A stretch of 64,000 nucleotides of DNA from assembly GCA_026874595.1 (NCBI GenBank), contig CM049311.1, positions 21,320,676-21,384,675 of the forward strand, read 5' to 3'. A program made the translations under genes and the position numbers. The notes below the pieces were generated by a model. It was given only the letters and a program-made list of their open reading frames with translations. It had not been told where the DNA came from and made no database searches. Below, piece by piece: positions 25,201 to 38,900 of the stretch (positions are counted from its first letter, which is position 1; each line of letters starts with the position of its first letter). This DNA is from Sipunculus nudus (taxonomy: Eukaryota; Annelida; Sipuncula; Golfingiida; Sipunculidae).

Positions 25201-28200
25201 ATACACCATGTCAAGTGTTGTTTACATCTAGCCCACCTAGTAGTACAGCCTTCACTTGCATTATGTAACCCACCCCAGGCAGCTTACCTTGGCCCAGCTT
25301 GGCCACTACTAGCAGGCTTCCCCTCTGCCCTGCACTCACCCCCCCAAGCTGGTGCATAAACTAGATGAATGTTATAATTTTTCTGTATTTTATTTTATTC
25401 TTGGACATGCTACATTTTAGATTTTGTATTGAACCACCAGGGTTACAATGATTAAAGTGTACATTTAATTGTGTCCACAAAGTGGTGTATTGCTATGAAA
25501 GTGTGGATGTTCATGAGATAAGTAATTCCTTAATTCAGAAGAGTACAAACTTCACCAGGTGTGAAATTGACTATTAATTCCAGTAATTAATTAAAACTGG
25601 GATAGTAATTAGCACAATGATATTGTTTGTCCCTCATTCAACCAACAGTGTGTATACTTTATTTGTAAAGATGTTTTATTTTATCAAATTTACTTTTATT
25701 TTATTTTGGTGAATAAAATTAAGCATGTCCTGAAAACTCCAATGTGCAAAACTTTTTAATAGTGATTCAAGGAATATTCTTGTAGATGCCATGTTGTGGC
25801 ATTATTTTCTTTTAAAATCAGTTTAAACATTTATGATTTAAAAATAATAAAATATATGTGGATGCATAATATGACCCAATGATTTTTACTCTGTATATAT
25901 AATGATTGCAACTTTTGCAACAATTCTAATATTTTAACTTATATTTTCAGGTTTTTTAATTAAAAATTTATAAACCTGTAAATAAAAAAATGATTCAGAT
26001 AAAAACTTCTTAATGGAAAAAGTGGATCTGCTTAAAAAAATAGGATTATATATAAACTTAAATGCATTATTCTCTTGAAAGTGAAATAAAGGTATTAGTC
26101 CATTCTGTCCACTTGCCTGTCCATCTGTAAATTTTTGTATGCAACACAGTATCTCAAAACTTTTACTGTTTTTCTTCATGACAGTCTTGTCAGAGTATTA
26201 GTTTGCAATCATATATTTAGAACTTTACTATAACCAAGTAGGAGGGCCCCTTTCCTCTTAGCTTTTCATATTCTTATATAAATGAAAAACATTACAATAG
26301 AATATTTCTACATCCACCTTTGTGCTGCCCTCACTTTTCCCTTCTCCGAACCCCATCCCAAAGTCAGCCTCAGTAAGCAAGAACAAGATGAATCAGATAT
26401 ATTCATACTTTAATATTTTGTATAACTATTTGTCCATAGGTACCTATGTACATGCCAGAAATTATGTCAATATTGTGTAATATGTAGACATAGTGGGCAT
26501 CACAATAATGTACCTTGTCAAGACTAAAGAGATATTGTGTCATACAGTCACATATTCATAAATCACTTCATCAGCATAGTTAATCATAACATCATATCTG
26601 TCAAATTGAACGCTTGCAGACTACCATACACGATCCTTCAACAAATAGCCTTATCATCATTCTACTACTGCTTATTACTGCTGTCATTGCATTCATATTT
26701 GCTCAAATATATCACAATTTTCAACCCCTCCTAAATAAATAAAAAATAAACCATTTTATTTGACTCTATTAATCCATCAGTCAGGTAATTTCATTTATCA
26801 TTTACTCACATATTACATTACATTCCTTTATAATAGCCCAACATGTACATGATATTCATATACTTTATCGACTCGATATAGTATCACAGTGGAGAAACAT
26901 TTATAGTCCAATCACGATCAGCTGAGCGCCGTGACCCATGGGTCCCTTGTTTAAATACTTCTGTATCATTTTCTAAATGTATGTAACATTTTTAGCTCAG
27001 CTGACTATAAGTCATCTGAGCTATAGTCATGGTCCATTGTCCGTCGTCCGTCCGTCCGTCTGTCTGTCTGTCCGTCTGGATGTCCGTCCGTAAGACTGGC
27101 ACGTTTCGACACCGTTGGACCTACGAATCTGAATTTTGGCATACACTTAGATGTCCCCATAATCTCCTACCATGCCAAAAATTGGGTCAATAGGACTTCG
27201 TTCCTTTGAGATATTAAGGAAAAACCTCAATTTTTTATTAGAAATCTATTTTCACACTTCAGGACTGCCTAATATCAAAACCACTCATCTGGTTTTCTTC
27301 ATATTTACCATAAATATTCCTCTATATAGTTCCTATGTACATGCCAGATATTAAGTCAGTATTATATAATTTAAAAGGTTATGGGCCAAAACATAATGGA
27401 CTTTGTAAAAAATTCAGAAAGATATTTGGTCACTTAAGACCAAAAGTGTTAAAGGTAGGGACTTTTTTCCAGTAATACAACTTTAATTAATCAAAATTTA
27501 ATTGTATACCAAAAATTAGATCAAAATTTGTTAAATTTTTTTAAATATTGGCAAAAATATAAAATTGATACCTTAAATTTTGGCCAACTTTGGCCATGGC
27601 ACGTTTTTTTTCCTGTAAGTACTGTGGATTTAATTTTCACACCATGTATACATAAGGATTTAATCTGTTAAAATCTGAAATTTGAAAATAAAAGCTGCAA
27701 AATTAGGCTAGTTATTGAATTTTTTGGAGGCTCTTGTATTCCCTTACATTGTCAAGCAATCCACTTTGATGACTGTAGGTCATTCAGTGCACATCTCTAT
27801 GCTCCCCAGGCTGTTGACATAATTTTAGATGTCCCCAAAATCTCCTACCATACCGAAAATTGGGTCATTAGGACTTTGTTCCTTCGAGATATTAAGGAAA
27901 AAAACTCTGTTTTCCATAAAAAAAAGCCATTGTTACACTTCAAGGCTGCCTCATATCAAAACCACTGATCTGTTTTTGATCGTATTTAGTATTCACATTC
28001 TTTTATACATTTTCTATGAACATACCAAAATTTAGGTCAGTATTGGGTATTATTTTGAAGTTATGGGCCAAAACATAATGAAATTTTTAAAAAAATCAGG
28101 AAATATATTTACTCACCTAACATGAGAATTGCTGAACCTAGAGACTTTTTTTCAGGAATATAACTATTTAATCAAGATTCAATTGTTTACCCAAAATTAG

Positions 28201-29909
28201 ATCTGAATTTTGCAAATTTTTCAAGGTATTAGCATAAATAAAAAATCAATACCTTAAATTTTGTCCAACTTTGGCACTGTTGATTTAATTTTCCCAGCAT
28301 ATATGCATAAGGATTTAATCTTTCAAAATCTGAACTTTCAAAAGAAATTGATTGGAATGAATAGCTTTTATTCATGTTTTCATACACCATGTCAAGTGTT
28401 GTTTACATCTAGCCCACCTAGTAGTACAGCCTTCACTTGCATTATGTAACCCACCCCAGGCAGCTTGCCTTGGCCCAGCTTGGCCACTACTAGCAGGCTT
28501 CCCCTCTGCCCTGCACTCATCCCCCCCCCCCCAGCTGGTGCATAAACTAGATGAATGTTATAATTTTTCTGTATTTTATTTTATTCTTGGACATGCTACA
28601 TTTTAGATTTTGTATTGAACCACCAGGGTTACAATGATTAAAGTGTACATTTAATTGTGTCCACAAAGTGGTGTATTGCTGTGAAAGTGTGGATGTTCAT
28701 GAGATAAGTAATTCCTTACTTCAGAAGAGTAAAACCTTCACCAGGTGTAAAATTGACTATTAATTCCAGTAATTAATTAAAACTGGGATAGTAATTAGCA
28801 CTATGATAGTGTTTGTCCCTCATTCAACCAACAGTGTGTATACTTTATTTGAAAAGATGTTTTATTTTATCAAATTTACTTTTTATTTTATTTTGGTGAA
28901 TAAAATTAAGCATGTCCTGAAAACTCCAATGTGCAAAACTTTTTAATAGTGATTCAAGGAATATTCTTGTAGATGCCATGTTGTGGCATTATTTTCTTTT
29001 AAAATCAGTTTAAACATTTATGATTTAAAAATAATAAAATATATGTGGATGCATAATATGACCCAATGTTTTTTACTCTGTATATATAATGATTGCAACT
29101 TTTGCAACAATTCTAATATTTTAACTTATATTTTCAGGTTTTTTAATTAAAAATTTATAAACCTGTAAATGAAAAAATGATTCAGATAAAAACTTCTTAA
29201 TGGAAAAAGTGGATCTGCTTAAAAAAATAGGGTTATATATAAACTTAAATGCATTATTCTCTTGAAAGTGAAATAAAGGTATTAGTCCATTCTGTCCACT
29301 TGCCTGTCCATCTGTGAATTTTCGTATGCAACACAGTATCTCAAAACTTTTACTGTTTTTCTTCATGACAGTCTTGTCAGAGTATTAGTTTGCAATCATA
29401 TATTTAGAACTTTACTATAACCAAGTAGGAGGGCCCCTTTCCTCTTAGCTTTTCATATTCTTATTTAAATGAAAAACATTACAATAGAATATTTCTACAT
29501 CCACCTTCATGCTGCCCTCACTTTTCCCTTCTCCGAACCCCATCCCAAAGTCAGCCTCAGTAAGCATTAATCCATCAGTCAGGTAATTTCATTTATCATT
29601 TACTCACATATTACATAACATTTCTTTATAATAGCCCAACATGTACATGATATTCATAAGCTTTATTGACTCGATATAGTATCACAGTGGAGAAACATTT
29701 ATAGTCCAATCACGATCAGCTGAGCGCCGTGACCCATGGGTCCCTTGTTTATACTTATGACAAGTATTATATATGTTTATGTGCTCATATACATGCAAAT
29801 ATATCTGTTATATATCTATCTACAGCTTGCTAAAACAGATATATAAATATATATAAGTGAACATATATGTGTTATATTTATATTTTTCATAGATCACTTT
29901 ATAGATCAC

Positions 29910-29983
<74 letters not shown>

Positions 29984-32900
29984 CATATACATAATATATA
30001 ATATATAATGATATATTATATATATTTCATGTAAATTAAAAAATGTCAATAGGCTAATTAGTTATAATTTATATGTTAACCAAAATTATATAATTTATAT
30101 GTTAATTATAATTATACTTGTGATCTTTATGTTCAACAAAGGGAAATGTAACACCCAATCTTTTGAGCAAATAATCAGGCTAATTAGCTAATTGGTTTCT
30201 GATTGGGGTCTCTACAGCTAAAGTGATGTAATCAAAACAAACACAAACATCAAAGAGAATGCCTAGGGTTCTCCTAAACTATTAACAGAGACATATATAT
30301 TATAAATTATATATTAAAAAATGATATAATCATAAAAGAATGATAATTTTACTAAGAATATTATATTAAAAATCCAACATATATTATAACATATAATAAA
30401 ACAAAATATATATATATATATATATAAATTATAATTAATATAGAATATTTATATAATATAATGTATACGTATTTCCTGTAAAAACAATAACATCAGTGGG
30501 CTTATTAGGTATAATATATATTGGGATGTTAATCTTCATTTTATAATGTGTATGTTAATATATGTTAATCATAATATTTATACTCTTCCACACAGTACCA
30601 CAGGGTTCTCAGAATACAGATGTATTTAAAAAAACTTAAGAAAAACACAATAAAATCATTTAATTTTACATTTTATTCAAGGGTGGGCTTTTGTCCAGGT
30701 CTGCACTTTTAGGGGTGGGTTTTTGTCCAGTGGGCTCTTGTCCGGTGGGCCTTTGTCAGGGTGGGCTTTTGTCAGGGTGGGCTTTTGTCTGTCACCCTAT
30801 TTTCATGATCTGCCCAAAGTGTAAACTACACGGTGTCCATCCAATAAAACTGATATGAATAATTCATATTAAATAATCCGTAAGCAATTCAGAAAAATTG
30901 GACAACAACTCCAGGCAACATCCAATATGTGGAAATTCTTGTTCATTATTGGCAGATTATTTGAAACATTTGATATCATTTATTATAGCAGTCTTTGATT
31001 CAAGAGTAACATACATGTCTATTATTATTCATATATCAGTATTTTGCTTTACGACTTCCTTTCGACGAAGCGATTTTCCCTTTTGCGAATACGAAACTCT
31101 CCTGTACAAAAACCCAACCACAGAATTCAGTTTTAAATACCTACACTTCATGTTCACACTAAACCAGTAAAAGCTTATTCAACACCATACGTCCTACAGG
31201 GGTAGGACATAGCCTAGTTATTAAAGCGTTGGACTTTAGAGCTGATGGTCCCTGGTTCCAATCCTGACGGTGCCTCAATGGCATAATGGTGGAATCTCAT
31301 TAAACCTCAGAGATTTGCTCTAATGTCTTAATGACAGGTTATGACTTCTGGATTTTCCTGACCCTGTGCATATAAAACCATGAAATCCAGAAGGCTAAAC
31401 AATAACATATCATTCTTATCATATGGATACCTTCAACCTCATTCATTAGACAGTGACACCAACAGGCCATGGACCTATCCTTAAAAAACTAAAATAAAAA
31501 ACATGTTTTATTACGTAAACATAATTGTGAGCTGTTCCTGTATTAATGAGAATTTTCTCTGTTAAAGTTTATACGCCAGAGTAAGCCAACCGAAAATTTT
31601 CCCTTATTGGGCCTATTATCGCCCATCCTGCCTCGTTCCCGTGTATCTAGGTCACACTTCCGTTTCCTGTAATCACATTTTTCTTCTGGCGTCAGCCATG
31701 ATGGACATGTGATCACGCTCTGCGCGATTCGTCCACTGTTTTGGTTTGTACAGTCGGGTTTGCCAACTGAATTGTAAGTAGTGATTCTTTTCCCTTCCCG
31801 CCATGGAGCCCTTCACTGTTCTTGTGGTTAATTAATCCCCCCTGGGGATTCTCACCCCACTTGTTTCACTTGCCGTTCACACAATGACATATGCCTGGGC
31901 CCTGCTGATCCCTGCTTCTTTTGTCAGCCGTGGTTGTCTGACAATTGGGCCATGTACCATGCCTGGTCCCCTTCCCCGGTTGTAGGGGTTCCCCGTACAC
32001 GGTGCCCTTATCTGGTCCCGTTGTTCCTCCCGGGGGGGGGGGGGGGGGGATCCTACCATGGGTGGACGCAACACGTCCGTGTTACGTTCCCCATTCAGAT
32101 TAACCTGTACAGTTACTTCCCGGTAGTTCAACTGCTAAATCTCTTTCCTATTAATTCATCACATTCGGCCCCAGTCCGCTTATACCCTTTTGAGTTAACT
32201 CTCACGTTTTGCTCTTCCGTGGTGTCGGATCTAGACGATTTGTCTAGACCCGCGTCCGTTCGCCCGCTTACCTCTCCTACCCGGTTCTCGGCCTTCGCCT
32301 GCTGCCCTCCCCGCCGGCCCCCGGCCGGCTTCCTTCTTTGTTTCCGGGGCCGGCTGTTGCTGTCATGCTGGCTTCCTTGGGACTTCATAGCGCTGAGGTA
32401 GGTCATTACGCTTTTTTCAGCCGCCTTCGCTTCCTGTGGTTCCTGCTGCTCTGGCGGGCTGCTCGGTGATCCTTGGCCAGCCGGCCACCGCTTTGTTTCA
32501 GACTACGGCTGCTGTTCCGCGTGCGGGCCCGGTTCCTGTGACTTTTCGGCCCTGTACTGCTGCTGGCCTACCGCGCCCGGCCCATCACGCCCTGGCATAA
32601 GATCAGTGGTCGGTGATCGCCCTGCTACGCCAGGCTTGGCGTATGCGCATCTCTCCCGGCCGATCCCGCCCTGGCATAAGATCAGTGGTCGTTGATCACG
32701 CTGCTACGCCTGGCTTGACGTCCGCGCCTCTCTCAAGGCTGATCCCGCCCTGGCATACGATCAGTGGTCAGCGATCGCGCTGCAATGCCAGGCTTGGTGT
32801 CCGCGCCCTCTGCGCTGATGGACCTCGCCTCAGACGGCTGATCCCGCCCTGGCATACGATCAGTGGTCGGAGATCGTGCTGCAACGCCCGGCTTGGCGTA

Positions 32901-35900
32901 AGCACACCTCTGCGCTGCTGGACCTCGTTGCTAACTCCCCGAAGGAACCGCAACCTGATGGTCTGAAGTTGCGTCGTTTACGGCCTCGGACTTCCATGGC
33001 GTCGGCGGCCGGTTCTTATTTGTATCCGGCCGCCCTCCTTTGCCTTCCTCCACACCCGCCAGTGTGTGTGACATTCCCCGTTCATTCGGTTGATATTTAC
33101 GGGAAACTCCACGCCGCCGTCTCGGGGTCGATCTCGACTGCTCCCGGGGCCCCAGTACCGCCTGGGTCTAATATGGCTTGGTCCCCCGGCACCCTCTGGA
33201 CCTCCCGAGGGTACCGGGAGTCAGGTTTGATCGTTTGATCCCTTTCCGGATCTTCCGGCAGTTCCTTAGGCGCCATACGTCTAGAGTCCGGGCTGGAACA
33301 ACAGTTCGCGGTTGGGCATTCCTATTTTCTTCATCCGCCCCGAAAACCGACCGTCTACTGCCGGTTTTCAAGGGGCTCGGCCGTCCAGCGGCGGGGCTGG
33401 TGGATGATTTACTCTAACCTCCTCGCCGTCTCACTGGATCTGCCCACACTGTATGATATTTGTCAAGCGTCCGCCCATGCCTGTGCTGCACACCGACAGG
33501 TTAATTGGCGTCTTGTGGTACTTGTGTTTTACTCCGCCTCTCGGCCTGTATCCATTCATTACGTACCTTGAAACCCGAACTCCGGCTGATTTGGCTGCGC
33601 TTTACGCTCATCTTTTACGGGGTATCTTCTGTTTGGCGGCCCCCTTAGGCCCTCTTAGACCGTGCCTTGGATCGTTCTGACCGGCCCGCCCGCTCCCGTT
33701 CGGCACCTCCTCCTCCGCGCCCGTCTTCCCACATTCTGCAGACGCGGCCTTCCTGTACAGCCCTCTCATCGGCTTGTCGGGGCCCCGCTCCGTCGTCCCG
33801 TCCCTCAGGCCGTACCGGTCGTGCACAGCCTTTTTCACGGTTGTTCCTCACGCCGAGGTTTGACCCGTAACTGACTCTTTCGGTCCGGTTGGCGCTCGTC
33901 TCCCCGACCTCTTTTCCTGCTTGGGCCTCACGTCACCTCATTAGTTCTCAGCCCCCTCTAGTTCGGATTCCGTTTACGTTTTTGCACGTTCCTCCAGTCA
34001 CCCTGCACCCGTTCTACCCTCAGCCTTACACTGAACTGTTCAAACGTCTCGCGTTAGAGGCGGCCATGCAGTCTGCTCGACCCGAGGGTGATTCTCGAGG
34101 TTCCCCCTTCCCTCGGGGATTTTCCTCTCTTCTTTTGTTGGTTCCGCAACCGCACAGGCAAGGGCGCCTATTATGGCTCTCAAGCGTCTCTGTTTGGTCA
34201 AATTAGACCTTCTGGATGCTTCGTGTCACGTTCCGTTCCATCCGTCATCCCTACCGTTTTTTGATTCGCCTACCAGAACCGCGTGTATGTATTCCCTGGC
34301 CTTCCGTTCGGGTTCACTGTGGGCCCTGGCTTTTTACGCTGCAGGGCATAGCGCCGTCTTCCACACGGTAGCTCGTTACCTCCGCTCCTGGGCCTATCTG
34401 TGCTCCCTTACCTAGACGATTGGTTTATCCATGCGGCCGATCACTCTTTCTTACTGGCGCTCCGCTCCCCGGTTCTCGTTTACTCAGGAACCTGGGCTTT
34501 CTTGTCTATAAAGGGACGACTCTCGATTTTGCGTCAGGTACTGCGTCTCTACCGAGTGCCTTTGCTCTCCAGGTCCGGACGCGGATTTGTCCCTTTCTTG
34601 CGTCTTGCCGTATCGATTCTCGGGCCGCTGCTTCTCTTCATAGCCCTCACAACTGGGCCGCCGATTCGTTCCGTTCGGTTGGTTTTATCTCCGTCCGGTT
34701 CGGTCTCTCCTGCGCGCTCGCGGCCTTCTCCCTCTCCATTCGGTTCGTCCTGCGGTCCTCCCATATCCCCGTCCTTGGAGGACCCTTGCCCCTGCCTGAA
34801 CTTTTCGGTTCTCCTTCAGGACGTTCCTTTCTCTCAGGGATCGATTGTCCGGTATTTCCCGACACATCTCTCCTCGGTTGGGGTGCCCATGTGGCCGATC
34901 TCCGCGCCTCGGGTATCTGGTCCAATATCCTGGACCTGCGTGACTTCCGTCGCGCGATCTCCGGCTGGTCCCCCCACTTGCTCGGCCGTCTCATTCATGT
35001 CCAGACCGACCACGCCACGGTCATGGCGTATTTCCACCGGCAGGGCGGTCCTCGGTCTCCCTCACTGATGCAGGAGACCTACCTTTTTGTTCCATCTATA
35101 CCTCTCTGGGCCTCGCTTCGTGCGTCGCCTCTTCCGGGCGTGTCGACCTTCTTGCCCCCACCCTTTCCAGTCGCCCTGCGTCTCCTCCTCCGCCGGTGCT
35201 CCTTCCCCTCCCGGTTCGGTGTCTTTTTGCTCGCCTGGGGCGTCCGGAATTCGATCTGTGCGACTTTCCGTCCCCCTCTGTTCTCGAGCCTACCGCAACG
35301 CGTCTACGTCACCCTCCCGACCGTCTCCCTGACTCCCCGCCGTCCGTGTGGTCTCACCTGTTTCTCCTTGTGTTTCCGGTGCCTCACCGCGCGGACCAGA
35401 CGGCTCTACTTCCCATCGTTCCCACGAGCCCGTCGCCCTTTTCGGTCGTGCCCTCTGTGCGCCTGCTGCTCTCCTTGCCTTGGCTCCCCGTCGCAGTGCT
35501 TCGGCCCGCCTCTCTGCCTCCCGGTGGCGTCTCTTCCCCGGTTGGGCGTCTGCCCGCGGCATCTCTCCTTTAGATCTGTCGCTCACGGCGGGTTTTAGAT
35601 TTTTCGTGTTTACTGCAGGTTAAGCATTTATCCCTTCCGTCTCTGCGTGGCTATCGTGCCGCCCTGCTGTCCGTACTCAGTCCGCTCGGTCACGATCGTG
35701 TCCTTCCTCATCTGTTAGGGCCGGATTTTCTCAGGGGGTCCATGCCCGCGCATCTCTTCCTCGCTATATCGCGCCTTCCTGGCGCCTGGACGTTGCCTTC
35801 ATCCCCTCCGCGCCCCTTTTCTGAACCTCTGCGTTCGGCCCATCTTCTGCTTGTCTCGGAAATCGGTTTTCCTCGTGGCCGACTCGCATTTCCTCTCCTT

Positions 35901-38900
35901 GCAGCAGACGTGGCGTCGGCCACCTTCCCTTTCCCTACGGACTTTATCAGCAGTCCCGTCGTTCGATGATCCTCCGTTCACCTGGCACGTTCCGGCCCTC
36001 CCTCACTGCCGGTATCGTTACGGGGCTCACGTGTGCCCTGTTCGTGCTTTCCGTTACTCTCTTCCAGCTCCTCATTCTCCATGAAGGGGGAGGGGGGGCG
36101 CATGATGTTGTTTATTTCAACGAAAGTCACTCCATCAAACGAAGAAATTAACCCTATCTCCATTAATGCCTGGCTAAAAGCTACCTTTGTCTCAGCATAT
36201 GAATCTGCTTCTCAGTCATCATTGGAGCAGCTTCACGTCAAGGCTCCTGACGTCAGGGCCATTTCTCCGTCTTTGGACCCTTTATTGGGGATTTCCCCGA
36301 ACTCACTGGTCAAGAAAGGCTCTTGGATGTCGCCTTCTACCTTCCCCGCTTCTATCTGTCGGATGTCATGTTCCAAGCTTCGGTCCCTTATTCCTTGGGC
36401 CCTGTGCTTTCGGTGGGTGTGGTCCTCCAGTTCTCCCGTCCATCCTCGTCTCCTCCGTCTGTTCTGGCGACGATGTCTTCGTCTGCTTCCTTGCTGCTGT
36501 GCTGTTCTCCTTTTTCCGTCGTTCCTGGTAGGTATCCCCTCCCCAAGGTTTATCTGTTATATTCTCATTAATACAGAAACAGCTCACAATTATGTTTACG
36601 TAATAAAACCCCCCCATTCCCTCCCTGTGAATGGTGGTTTTGTTAGTAAACTGTTGTGAGCTTTTCTGTATTACAAAAATGCTCCCTCCCAGTCCACTTC
36701 CTTCCGCCTTCGAAAAATGTGATTACAGGAAACGGAAGTGTGACCTAGATACAGGGGAACGAGGCGGGGTGGGCGATAATAGGCCCAATAAGGGAAAATT
36801 TTCGGTTGCCTTACTCTGGCGTATAATTTTTAACAGAGAAAATTCTCATTAATACAGAAAAGCTCACAACAGTTTACTAACAAAACCACCATTCACAGGG
36901 AGGGAATGGGGGGGTTTAATACACTTTACGTACACACTGAAGATGTTTCATATATGGGATCAGTTACTGTATCTTCTCAAAGGTGTAGAGAATACTTATG
37001 AATCAAGAAAATAAAAACATATGCTTATCCAAGAAAGCATAGCCATACATAACTAGCTATTTTAAACGTCCAAAGTAAGTGACAGAGCTTTTCTGTCCAG
37101 TGGGCTCAAGATGAATTGTGATTTCTCAAATCAACTCCTAGTTGTCTGAAAATAGGAACTCAGGCCCAGGTATATTACAATTTAATCTCAGCTGAAATAA
37201 TCTCAGCTGTAAAAATCCGCTTACTTATGTGGTTTATAGAAGTAAAGACTTTTAACTTCATGGATATGGGAGAAATATATTTTACAGACACTATAAAGAT
37301 AAAGGATAGAGTTGCCCATTTTTATGCCCCCGCCACAAAGTGGCCGGGGCATATAGTTTTACCCATGTCCGTCATTCCGTCCTTCCGTCATTCTGAAATC
37401 AAACAGTTGTACGGACTTTTTTTCGCAATGCCTGCAGATATTGGCCTTATTTTTGGTGTGTGGGCAGATATAGACCAGTTACAGATCGAGTTCGCGTTTC
37501 GTCCCGGTTGACCTACTTTTGACTTTTTTATGGCTCCTAAACTTAGAAAATTTCATGAAAAATAGAAATATTCATGACAGATACACATGTACGGACTTTT
37601 TTTCGCAATGCCTGCAGATATTGGCCTGATTTTTGGTGTGTGAGCAGATATAGACCAGTTACAGATCGACTTCGCGTTTCGTCCCGGTTGACCTACTTTT
37701 GACGGTTTTATGGCTCCTAAACTTAGAAAATTTCATGAAAAATAGAAATTTTCATGACAAATACACATGTACGGACTTTTTTTTGCAATGCCTGCAGATA
37801 TTGGCCTAATTTTTGGTGTGTGGGCAGATAATGATGAGTTACAGATAGAGTTCGCGTTTCGTCCTGGTTGACCTACTTTTGACCGTTTTACGGCTCCTAA
37901 ACTTAGAAAATTTCATGAAAAATATAAATTTTCATGACAAATACACATGTACGGACTTTTTTTCGCAATGCCTGCAGATATTGGCCTGACTTTTGGTGTG
38001 TGGGCAGATAATGACCAGTTACAGATCAAGTTCGCGTTTCGTCCCGGTTGACCTACTTTTGACCGTTTTACGGCTCCTAAACTTAGAAAATTTCATGAAA
38101 AATAGAAATTTTCATGACAAATACACATGTACAGCCGTTTTTAGCCCTCAGCTCATAGGCTGATGGGCTATTGTCGTCACCCAAGCTGTCCATCTGTCCA
38201 TCTGTCTGTCCGGTGTCTGTCCGTCCGTCTGTTCTGCGTCTGTTAACTTTTACCTTGTGAGCGGGATATCTCTAAAAGGATTCACCGTCGGAATTTTATT
38301 TCAGCAGTGAAGATGTTTATCGATAAAATCTCGATCAAGTTCGAAGATGGGTGACCTTGACCCATTTTTCTACATTTTAGAGCTGATTATAGAAAAACAC
38401 TCAGAAGTTTATATCTCAGGAACCATTGTGTGGATTTTCACAAAACTTACTATAATCATTGGGACTGATGGTCTGTATGTGCTGCACAATTTTGGTGTAG
38501 CCACCTGCAATTTCTGATTATTTAATGAAATTTTATCGGATTTTTTCAATTTTGGCCTTTTGTGCAGGATATCTCCAAAGGTATTCAACACAGGAACTTC
38601 ATTTCTTCAGTTCTATTGCATTATATTTACAAACTCTTGGTCAAGTTCAAAGATGGGTGATCTTGACCTACTTTTCAAGGTCACAGAGCTTTTTTATAGA
38701 AAGAAACTTAGGAGCTTATTTCTCAGGAAGCATTTGGTGGATTGTTATGAAACATGGTATATACCTCTCCAATTTAAATTTATAAATGATTATCAACTTT
38801 TGCTAATATTCTAGTTTTGCAATGCAATGCTTACAGATACTGGCCTGTGTTTGGTCTGTTGGCGCATAATGACCACTTACAGATCGAGTTCGCGTTTGGT

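Larger units (their letters stand above)
23632..30797. mobile_element. 7.17 kb element with long TIRs and 8 bp target duplication
   Basis: About 125 bp at the left (23632-23757, with GACAAAAGCCCACCCTGACA, GGCCCACCGGACAAGAG and CCCACCCCTAAAAGTGCA) recurs as its reverse complement at 30672-30797. Outside both ends lies the same 8 bp, TATTTTCA (23624-23631 and 30798-30805). An 8 bp duplication fits hAT-type (also P-type) transposition. No transposase is readable inside. The cargo is two tandem ~3 kb copies of a dispersed repeat and an AT-rich tract, so it is a non-autonomous composite. Confidence 0.8.
31505..36917 (+). mobile_element. DIRS-like tyrosine-recombinase retrotransposon
   Basis: The 5.4 kb GC-rich element sits in an AT-rich intron. 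It has inverted terminal repeats (31525-31683 and 36712-36869) and an internal complementary region (36561-36673). Half of that region is the reverse complement of the left outer end (GTTTTATTACG..., from 31505) and half of the right outer end (to 36917, ...GGGGGTTT). This arrangement is diagnostic of DIRS elements, which replicate through a circle closed on that region and integrate by a tyrosine recombinase without target duplication. Gag-, RT/RNase H- and recombinase-like segments follow in order, all with frameshifts, so the copy is coding-dead. Confidence 0.9.

Noticed and set aside
34549-34994. Long minus-strand ORFs in the DIRS element
   Set aside because: High GC leaves antisense frames open. 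The plus-strand frames carry the RT, RNase H and recombinase motifs.
31505-36917. LTR retrotransposon or Ngaro-type element
   Set aside because: Terminal repeats are inverted rather than direct or split-direct. An internal region complementary to both outer ends and a tyrosine recombinase in place of a DDE integrase point to DIRS.
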